Source: DASYRX01 sp036003845
GTDB lineage: Bacteria > Gemmatimonadota > Gemmatimonadetes > Gemmatimonadales > Gemmatimonadaceae
Reading direction: 5' to 3'
Length of the DNA stretch: 26,691 nt
NCBI GenBank assembly: GCA_036003845.1
Contig: DASYRX010000360.1
Span: 1 to 26,691 of the forward strand
The notes under the pieces are model-generated. The model ran no database searches and was not told the DNA's origin. It saw nothing but the letters and a program-made list of their open reading frames with translations. Of the stretch, positions 6,406 through 12,830 are shown one piece after another. The position numbers and the translations under genes were made by a program. Positions within the stretch are counted from its first letter, which is position 1. Each line of letters opens with the position of its first letter.

Positions 6406-8342
6406 CACGGCTTTGCTGTTTGATCATCTTGGCAGCCGCGGCGTGCAACCAGCCGAGCGCACGGGGAATGGTCGAATGGCCGGCGTACGGCGGCGATCCG
6501 GGCGGCATGAAATACTCGCCGCTCGCCGACATCAATCGCGCCAACGTGGGTCGCCTAACGAGTGCCTGGACCTGGGAGGCCGGCGAACAGTCGATCGCGG
6601 ACAGCGATTCGACAAAGGCGGCGCGTCCCGGGATGTTCCAGACCACGCCGATCATGCTGAACGACACGCTGTATTTCAGCACGCCGTTCAATCGAGTCGT
6701 GGCGCTGGACCCGACCACCGGCGCGAAATACTGGGAGTTCGATCCGGGGGCTTACCGTGCCGGACAGCCGTCCAACGGCACCGGTTTCGTGCACCGCGGG
6801 GTCGCGACGTGGACCGATGGCAGCGAGCGTCGGATCTTCATCAACAGCAGGTGGCGTCTCATCGCGCTCAACGCGGCGACAGGCCAGCCAATCTCGACGT
6901 TCGGCAGCAGCGGCGAAGTCGACCTAACGAGCGATCTCTCGCGGCCCGTGGAAAAGCGGCACTACACCAACACGTCGCCGCCGGTCGTCTGGCACGACCT
7001 CGTCATCGTTGGCAACGGCGTGGGCGATCGGCTGGTATACAAAGGCGATCCTCCGGGTGATGTGCAGGCGTTCGACGTGCGCACCGGAAGGCGGATGTGG
7101 CGCTTCAAGACGGTCCCCGAGCCGGGCGACTCCGGTAACGCGACCTGGGAGAAAGACTCGTGGCGTTATGTGGGCCACACGAACGTCTGGGCGCCGTTCA
7201 CTGTCGACACGGCACGCGGCTATTTGTATCTGCCGGTCGGTACACCGAGCAATGACTGGTATGGTGGCCGCCGGTTAGGCGCGAATCTGTACGGCGAATC
7301 GATCGTCTGTCTCGACGCACGCACCGGCCAGCGCGTCTGGCATTATCAAATCGCGCATCATGGCCTTTGGGATTACGATCTTCCCGCGCCGCCCAATCTG
7401 GTGACGATCAACGTCGGCGGCAGCAGCATCGATGCCGTTGTCGTCCCGACAAAGCAGGGATGGATATTCGTCTTCGATAGACAAACGGGACGTCCAGTGT
7501 GGCCGATCGAAGAGCGCGCTGTTCCGGCGAGCGACGTTCCCGGTGAGCGTGCATGGCCGACACAGCCTTTCCCGTCGCTTCCAGCGCCTGTTGCCGTGCA
7601 GGGTTTCGGACCTAACGACGTGCTCGATTACACGCCGGACATCAAGGCCGCGGCGTTGGCTGAGCTGGATAAGTACATGGCCGGTCCGATTTACTCACCG
7701 CCGAGTCAGATGGGGACCGTCACAATGCCTGGCTCGATCGGTGGCGTCGGCTGGGGTGGGGCGGCGTTCGATCCGGAGACGAACACGCTCTTCGTGAAGG
7801 CATCGAACTCGCCGACTCTGTGGCGACTGGTGAAGCAGGCCGGGAAATCGGACACCGTGGACGACACATTCATGGCGGATCTCCGCAACTCCTCGTTAGG
7901 CGTTCGTCTCATCGGCGGACCGGAGGGGACGGAACGCGATTCGGCCGCTAGTCCGCTGCCGCTCAACAAGCCGCCATACGGCACGTTGACGGCCATCGAC
8001 CTCAACACCGGGGAGCACAAGTGGCAAGTCCCGATCGGGGACTCGCCGGACGTGCGCAAGCATCCGGCGCTCAATGGGGTGCAGCTGCCCCCTGCGTTAG
8101 GCGTGAGCGGAGCGCCCGGCGGCGTAGTAACCAAGGGTGGTCTCGTGTTCATCACTGGCGGCGGCAACACACTCTACGCGATCGACACCAACGACGGACG
8201 CGTCCGCTGGCAGGCTGACCTTGGTCAACGCGGCTATGCGAATCCAATGACCTATCGCACGAAGGCCGGCAAGCAGTTCGTCCTGATCGCGACGGGCGGA
8301 CCTGGACCGGGCGCCAAACTGCGCGCATTCGCGCTCCCATGA
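6402..8342 (+). CDS. PQQ-type quinoprotein dehydrogenase, lipoprotein
   Basis: A 646-residue eight-bladed beta-propeller of the PQQ-dependent dehydrogenase family. It starts at the GTG at 6402, which overlaps the preceding stop (GTGA); the longer open frame upstream is antisense-like noise inside the amidohydrolase gene. The N-terminus MTRLCCLIILAAAAC is a short lipoprotein signal with Cys 15 as the lipidation site, so the enzyme is probably membrane-anchored in the periplasm. Family marks are WPAYGGDPGGMKYSPL near the N-terminus, repeated propeller Trp-docking segments (such as TGRRMWRF, TGQRVWHY, GRVRW) and AHHGLWDYDLPAPPNL at about residue 317, the equivalent of the HxDLWDYD segment of glucose/alcohol dehydrogenases. 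There is no cytochrome c domain. The substrate is probably a sugar or alcohol. The holoenzyme would need PQQ made elsewhere. Confidence 0.92.
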   Translation: MTRLCCLIILAAAACNQPSARGMVEWPAYGGDPGGMKYSPLADINRANVGRLTSAWTWEAGEQSIADSDSTKAARPGMFQTTPIMLNDTLYFSTPFNRVVALDPTTGAKYWEFDPGAYRAGQPSNGTGFVHRGVATWTDGSERRIFINSRWRLIALNAATGQPISTFGSSGEVDLTSDLSRPVEKRHYTNTSPPVVWHDLVIVGNGVGDRLVYKGDPPGDVQAFDVRTGRRMWRFKTVPEPGDSGNATWEKDSWRYVGHTNVWAPFTVDTARGYLYLPVGTPSNDWYGGRRLGANLYGESIVCLDARTGQRVWHYQIAHHGLWDYDLPAPPNLVTINVGGSSIDAVVVPTKQGWIFVFDRQTGRPVWPIEERAVPASDVPGERAWPTQPFPSLPAPVAVQGFGPNDVLDYTPDIKAAALAELDKYMAGPIYSPPSQMGTVTMPGSIGGVGWGGAAFDPETNTLFVKASNSPTLWRLVKQAGKSDTVDDTFMADLRNSSLGVRLIGGPEGTERDSAASPLPLNKPPYGTLTAIDLNTGEHKWQVPIGDSPDVRKHPALNGVQLPPALGVSGAPGGVVTKGGLVFITGGGNTLYAIDTNDGRVRWQADLGQRGYANPMTYRTKAGKQFVLIATGGPGPGAKLRAFALP

Positions 8343-8956
8343 CACGATATCTCCTAACGAGCCTGCTGCTCCTCGGAGCACCGTCGCTCGGCGTCGCGCA
8401 GCGCGCGCCGCAAACCGACGCGGATCACTACACGCGGTACGAGCTATTGGCTCCGGGCTCGGCCAAGTTCCGCATCATTTATGAAGTGACTGCGACGACG
8501 GCCGGTGCGACGCGCTACTTCAATCCGATTCGCAAGGGCAGCATCGCGACTGACGAAGCTGTGTACGACCGTATGACCGGCGAGAAACTGAAGTTCGAGG
8601 TGGTGAGTGGACGCCTAGCCCGTGATGGCGGAGTTACGCGCGCCGACACGACGGGCGAATACATCATGGTGACGCTGCCGCGCGCCGTGCCGAAGGACGG
8701 CGAGGTACGGCTGCTCATCGACAAGACGTACGAAGACCCCAAGAGCTACCTCGTCAGCGGCGATACGATCACCTTCGATCGCTCGCTCGGCATCACGAAG
8801 AATAGTGTCGTGCTCCCGTTAGGCTATGAGCTGGTCGCGGTGAACTATCCGTCGCAGATCCGCCGCGAGGCCGACGGTCGTATTCAGGTAAGCTTTATCA
8901 ACGTCGGCAGCGCGGCTGTGCCGTACGTCGTCAAAGGACGCAAGGTGCGGTCATGA
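8339..8956 (+). CDS. Secreted protein of unknown family, paralogue A
   Basis: A 205-residue protein with a signal peptide (MTRYLLTSLLLLGAPSLGVA, cleavage about residue 20). I do not recognise the family. After the signal it reads as a beta-rich domain (YELLAPGSAKFRIIYEVTAT; ATRYFNPIRKGSIATDEAVY) followed by DKTYEDPKSYLVSGD, FDRSLG and NSVVLPLGYELVAVNYP. The second half aligns without gaps with that of the next gene, so the two are tandem duplicates that have diverged. The start ATG at 8339 overlaps the quinoprotein stop (ATGA), and its own stop overlaps the next start. The context suggests a periplasmic partner of the quinoprotein or amidohydrolase. No catalytic motif is obvious. Confidence 0.8.
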   Translation: MTRYLLTSLLLLGAPSLGVAQRAPQTDADHYTRYELLAPGSAKFRIIYEVTATTAGATRYFNPIRKGSIATDEAVYDRMTGEKLKFEVVSGRLARDGGVTRADTTGEYIMVTLPRAVPKDGEVRLLIDKTYEDPKSYLVSGDTITFDRSLGITKNSVVLPLGYELVAVNYPSQIRREADGRIQVSFINVGSAAVPYVVKGRKVRS

Positions 8957-9603
8957 GGTTCGCGGGCGGGCTGGTTGTGCTCATGGTCGCGGCGCAAAGT
9001 GCCGCTGCGCAGGAACTCGGTGCGAATCGCGCGAATCGCCTCTCGGAGCGCGCTCGGCAGGATCGCGAGATCGTGTACTTCCTGCAGCAACCGGAGACGC
9101 ACGCCTTCGATCTCTATCATGACTATACTGAGTCGCGACCGGGGATCGATCGTTATGTGAATGTAGTTCGCGGGGGCAGTAGGGCGTCGAATCCTTCAGC
9201 GCGCATTCTGGATACTGGCGAGTCGCTGCAAGTTCAGACGCTACGGGGCTCCGAGATCACAACCGCACAAATCGATATCGGAGAAGCGGTACGGCCTGAA
9301 TCGGAAATCGTGCTCATTCGATTTCCCGCGGTGCAGCAAGGAAGATCGCTTCGGCTGCGCATCAGCGAGACGTACACTGACCCAGGCCGTTATGGAGTAG
9401 TCGGCGACGAGCTTGTGTGGGACCGCGCATTCGGCCGCCCGGCGAACGCCGTGGTGCTCCCGTTAGGCTGGATGCTCACGAACTGTTCGATCCCTGCGAC
9501 CGTCAGCGAGACGTCCGACGGCCGCATCCGTCTCGACTTTACAAATCCGAGAAATGACGACGTCGCTGTGCTGCTTACGGCCGTGCGTCGGCCCAAGCGC
9601 TAG
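8953..9603 (+). CDS. Secreted protein of unknown family, paralogue B
   Basis: A 216-residue protein with a signal peptide (MRFAGGLVVLMVAAQSAAA). It is the paralogue of the preceding gene: ETYTDPGRYGVVGDELVWDR matches KTYEDPKSYLVSGDTITFDR, and NAVVLPLGWMLTNCSIPATV matches NSVVLPLGYELVAVNYPSQI, both followed by a DGRI(R/Q)(L/V)xF strand. It has a longer N-terminal part with a charged helix (NRLSERARQDREIVYF) that its neighbour lacks. Both copies carry the CGTTAGGC word at the same place (codons for PLG). The start overlaps the preceding stop (ATGA). It is the last gene of the operon and ends two bases before the stop of the convergent peroxidase-family gene. The function is unknown; a substrate-binding or chaperone-like role is possible but not shown. 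Confidence 0.8.
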   Translation: MRFAGGLVVLMVAAQSAAAQELGANRANRLSERARQDREIVYFLQQPETHAFDLYHDYTESRPGIDRYVNVVRGGSRASNPSARILDTGESLQVQTLRGSEITTAQIDIGEAVRPESEIVLIRFPAVQQGRSLRLRISETYTDPGRYGVVGDELVWDRAFGRPANAVVLPLGWMLTNCSIPATVSETSDGRIRLDFTNPRNDDVAVLLTAVRRPKR

Positions 9604-9605
9604 AG

Positions 9606-12374
9606 TCACTGCTTGAAGGCAGGGTCGTTCTCTGCACCCTTGCGCGGCTTCCAGTCCAGCGAGTAGTACGCGCCGCGGTCACGCGCCCACGGGTCGAACG
9701 CGTTCACAACGTGCGCCAGCTCGCCGGCTAATTCAGGTACGACGCGAAGCAATACGCGCTTGAGCGGCGAGACGGGCTGGTTGCTGTGCCCGTTGTCGTC
9801 GCGCGGGTCCAGCATGACGCTGGGCCCGTTGTTGTTCACCCAGCTCACGCCTAACGTGCTGTAAAACTCCGGACGGAAACTCGATGTGAAGAACCAATCG
9901 CTGAAGAGCCGCCGGCTCGCGTTGAGAATGAAGACGACGAACTGCGTCTCCGAGATCGCGAATCCATGCGGCCGCGTCGTCTCGGCCAGGTACCCGACGG
10001 CAGTGTCGAGATCCTCGATGTTGTCCACAATCGAGCCGTCGGCGTGACCCAGGCAGTCGTTGATCTGAGTTCCGTCCGCGTTGCGCTGCGACGTCGTGAT
10101 GATGTTCCGCGCATCGCATTTGTGCTGTCCATACACTTCTCGCAGCGTGGCGACGAGCTGCTCCTGCCGCTTTCGCTCTGCCGATCCACTCGCGAGCCGA
10201 CTGTCGACGAAATCGTCGAACGAGGTGAGTTGCTTGAGTCCGTATTGACGGCGGAACTCGTTGAAGCGCGGAACGCCGTGCTCGCGGTCACGCACAATAT
10301 CGAGCGCGACGACGTCGATTTTGTGCGTGGGACTCGTTAGCCGATCCATCGCGAGGTTCTGCAGAAAGCGGGGACTATTCTGCAGCGCCAGGGTGCCGAG
10401 CCGCTGCCGGCCCATGCTGAGCGCCCAATTCGCGACGCCGCGCTCGTGCATGAGCGGCGTGCTTCGTGCGCGGAACGTCTCGACGACCGGGATCCTGTTC
10501 CGGATGACATCGGGCGACGAGACCTCGCGGTACTCGATCAGATCCGGCACCAGCGGATGCAGCCGATATACCGACACGAATTCCTCGGGAAAATTGAACG
10601 GCGAGCCGAAGTGGTTGATGCCGCCGTTGACATCGTCTGGATTCCTGAGATTCCAGTCGCGCTTGTTGCTTCCGAGTCCAAAGATCCCCGGTCCCGAAGC
10701 GAGCACGGAATACCATGTATTGGCGCGACTCGGATCCGTAGATCCACCTAACGTGGACACGACCGTCGCCAGCGCTTTCGTGAGCGCGTTGTCCGTCCTG
10801 AACACGCCGTGCCAGTTGCTGTTCATGGCGCGGTAGAGCGGCTCGTCGTACAGCAACTGCGTCGTCCACTCGGTGGTGTGGATCTTCGCGATCTCGGCTG
10901 CGACGACGAGCCGCGCGACCTCGAACAACTCGTCAGGCGTTATGTCGCTGTACTTGATGATGCGATCCGGGTTCGCCGGATCCCGCAGTCCACAGTCCGC
11001 CTCGGGTGTGCTCGCCTGCTGACGCCTGAACGCGTCGACGAAGTGATTGTGCTCGCGCGCAAACACGTTGTGAAAGAAGCTGAGTCCGATGTTCCAGTTG
11101 TCGGGTGACCCGGTTGCTTCCTGACCTGCCCAGTCGGGGAGCATTGGATCATCCGGAGCGAGCGGCGGCAGGAACCCCTGGGCATCCAGCAATAGCCGCG
11201 CACGATCGGCAGGATCGCGCTTCACGCGACGACGAGAGCGCTCGTCGAAGCCGTACAGCTGGGAAGCATCCCACCAGGCTGTGTTCGTGTTGCGGAATAC
11301 TCGTGAGGCTCGCGACAGTCGCTTATTCGGACCGTCGGCGAACGTCGGCGCGGCGGAGGAATCGGCCACAAGGCTGCGATCGATGCCGTCGTTAGGTCGG
11401 CAGCCCAACTTCGTCGCTTCGGCTTGGGAAAGCGGCCGCTCGACGTTCGCGACTTTCTGCGACGCACATCCGACGGCCATGTATGTCGAATGGTTCTTCC
11501 CTTCCTCCAAGTGCGAGAACCAGTCGTGCGTCATGAACTGAATCCAGAACGCAGCGAGCACATTGAAGAACGGCGCCTTTTGATAATCGCAGTTCGCGTC
11601 CGCGGCGAAGCCAGGCTTGCCGAAGCCGTCGTTGCATGCTGAGCTGTCCGACTGCGCGCGCGTGAAGAGCTTTCGACTGATCACTTGCGGATCGGGAATC
11701 AGGAGGGAAGTGCGCCCACCATGCCGATTCCTGGCGATCGAATCGATGCCTAACTCGGGAAACGTGCTTTCGAACTCCACGTTGCGAGCGAACAGCGTCC
11801 CCGTGGATCCCATCAGCGGGTTGCGGATGTCGTTGCAGATGCCCGTTAGGGTCCGTACGCGAATGAGCTGACCCTTACACAACTGCTCGCCCGAGCCACC
11901 GACGTCACGGTAGTTGGGGTGACCTAACGGGAGCCGCATCGCAGGCCACGTCTTTATCACCGGGCCGCCGATGCCCGCGTACGCTGGGTACGTGCCGCTG
12001 TTGTCGAAAAGGTTGAAGCGGATCAGCTCGACACGCGCATACTCCAGGTCCACGAGCGCGCCATTCACTCCCCGCACGTTCTTCGTTGCCCACCAGGCTT
12101 TGGACGATTCATGTCCTGTCGCCCAGTAGTTCTGCCAGTCCGCCCATGGCACGTCGCGCCCAGCGAGAGCGTTGCCACCGCCACGGCAGCGCGCGGTCGC
12201 GTCGGTCACCTTGCCGAGGAAGCGTTGATCTCGCGTTTGAGCGAAGGGCCGCACGTCCAGCTCGGTGCCGCAACTCGCGAGGTCGGGGAGATTGTCGAGA
12301 CTTCGGCTACAGCCGATGCTTAGTGCGGCACACAGCAGCACACGTGCACGCCGCGAATCGAATTGAAGTCGCAT
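9606..12374 (-). CDS. Haem peroxidase/cyclooxygenase-superfamily lipoprotein, alpha-dioxygenase-like
   Basis: A 922-residue protein. The ATG at 12374 follows GCAGAGGA with eight bases between; an in-frame TTG at 12392 is unlikely. The signal peptide ends in LSIGC, a lipobox. The haem domain shows the distal site WIQFMTHDWFSH (Gln about 279, His about 283, followed by the calcium-ligand Asp), WWDASQLYG at about 367-375 and REHN at about 440. The segment VYRLHPLVPD has Tyr about 603 and His about 606, spaced like the catalytic Tyr and proximal His of cyclooxygenase (YHWHPLLPD). IVRDREHGVPRFNEFRR follows. In a gapless comparison the Arg and Glu that myeloperoxidases use before REHN are absent. 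This pattern fits a fatty-acid dioxygenase branch better than a plain peroxidase. Many Cys residues in the N-terminal third suggest disulfides outside the cytoplasm. The acceptor lipid is unknown. Confidence 0.88.
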   Translation of the reverse strand: MRLQFDSRRARVLLCAALSIGCSRSLDNLPDLASCGTELDVRPFAQTRDQRFLGKVTDATARCRGGGNALAGRDVPWADWQNYWATGHESSKAWWATKNVRGVNGALVDLEYARVELIRFNLFDNSGTYPAYAGIGGPVIKTWPAMRLPLGHPNYRDVGGSGEQLCKGQLIRVRTLTGICNDIRNPLMGSTGTLFARNVEFESTFPELGIDSIARNRHGGRTSLLIPDPQVISRKLFTRAQSDSSACNDGFGKPGFAADANCDYQKAPFFNVLAAFWIQFMTHDWFSHLEEGKNHSTYMAVGCASQKVANVERPLSQAEATKLGCRPNDGIDRSLVADSSAAPTFADGPNKRLSRASRVFRNTNTAWWDASQLYGFDERSRRRVKRDPADRARLLLDAQGFLPPLAPDDPMLPDWAGQEATGSPDNWNIGLSFFHNVFAREHNHFVDAFRRQQASTPEADCGLRDPANPDRIIKYSDITPDELFEVARLVVAAEIAKIHTTEWTTQLLYDEPLYRAMNSNWHGVFRTDNALTKALATVVSTLGGSTDPSRANTWYSVLASGPGIFGLGSNKRDWNLRNPDDVNGGINHFGSPFNFPEEFVSVYRLHPLVPDLIEYREVSSPDVIRNRIPVVETFRARSTPLMHERGVANWALSMGRQRLGTLALQNSPRFLQNLAMDRLTSPTHKIDVVALDIVRDREHGVPRFNEFRRQYGLKQLTSFDDFVDSRLASGSAERKRQEQLVATLREVYGQHKCDARNIITTSQRNADGTQINDCLGHADGSIVDNIEDLDTAVGYLAETTRPHGFAISETQFVVFILNASRRLFSDWFFTSSFRPEFYSTLGVSWVNNNGPSVMLDPRDDNGHSNQPVSPLKRVLLRVVPELAGELAHVVNAFDPWARDRGAYYSLDWKPRKGAENDPAFKQ

Positions 12375-12390
12375 AGAAAAAATCCTCTGC

Positions 12391-12429
12391 AACCGGGGTC
12401 AGACTCCAACCTGGAGTCTGACCCCGGTT
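12391..12429. promoter_or_regulatory. Perfect 18-bp hairpin in a divergent promoter region (GGGGTCAGA core)
   Basis: AACCGGGGTCAGACTCCA at 12391-12408 is followed after a 3-base loop by its exact reverse complement at 12412-12429. It lies between the peroxidase-family gene (minus, start 12374, ribosome site at about 12382-12389) and the DUF488 gene (plus, start 12446), so it falls in the 5' region of both. It shares the GGGGTCAGA core with the repeat at 895-971. It could be a mobile extragenic repeat, a regulator binding site or an mRNA hairpin near the ribosome site. Confidence 0.7.
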
Positions 12430-12445
12430 CACCCGGTCCAAAACT

Positions 12446-12823
12446 ATGCCGTTGCGAATTGTGCAGTTAGGTACGCCGCGCCAATCTGGCGAAGGTCTCC
12501 GCATCGGAACCGTGAGGCGGCCGCCGCGCGGCGTGCCGAAGGAGCGTCACGCGTCCGACAATTGGTATGACGTCTGGCTGCCGAACCTCGCGCCTAGCGA
12601 CGCGCTGTTGCGCCAAGTTCACGGCACGCTCGCCTGGTCAGCGTTCGAGAAGAAATACCGCGTAGAGCTGAAACGGCCGGAGCAAGCGCACTTGCTGAAC
12701 ATGCTGGCGGCCATGTCACATCACGCGAATTTCGCCGTCGGCTGCTACTGCGACGACGAGTCGCGCTGCCACCGCTCGATCTTGCGCAGGCTGCTGCGGG
12801 AGCGCGGCGCAAAAATCGTCTAA
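12446..12823 (+). CDS. DUF488 family protein
   Basis: A 125-residue protein of the DUF488 (YeaO-like) type. Conserved blocks are GTVRRPPRGVPKE near residues 21-33 (the RxPRGV segment), DVWLPNLAPSDALL at about 42-55 (the D-W-x-P-x-L-A-P-S segment) and, near the end, GCYCDDESRCHRSILRRLL, where C-x(n)-CHRS is the family hallmark. The molecular function of this family is not well defined. It is cytosolic, with no signal peptide. The ATG at 12446 lies 17 bases after the perfect hairpin, and there is no strong ribosome site. The gene converges on the kinase gene with a seven-base gap. An AGTTAGGT variant of the recurrent word lies near its start. Confidence 0.82.
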   Translation: MPLRIVQLGTPRQSGEGLRIGTVRRPPRGVPKERHASDNWYDVWLPNLAPSDALLRQVHGTLAWSAFEKKYRVELKRPEQAHLLNMLAAMSHHANFAVGCYCDDESRCHRSILRRLLRERGAKIV

Positions 12824-12830
12824 CGCTGTC

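Noticed and set aside
10334..10341. Near matches of the CGTTAGGY word, such as CGTTAGCC here, TTTAGGC at about 2292 and TCTAACG at about 12821
   Set aside because: Each breaks the GTTAGG core by at least one base, so they were not counted; single-base variants are expected by chance.
10261..10836. Plus-strand open frame antisense to the peroxidase-family gene
   Set aside because: Ser/Arg-rich shadow frame with no recognisable motif, fully within a conserved gene on the other strand.
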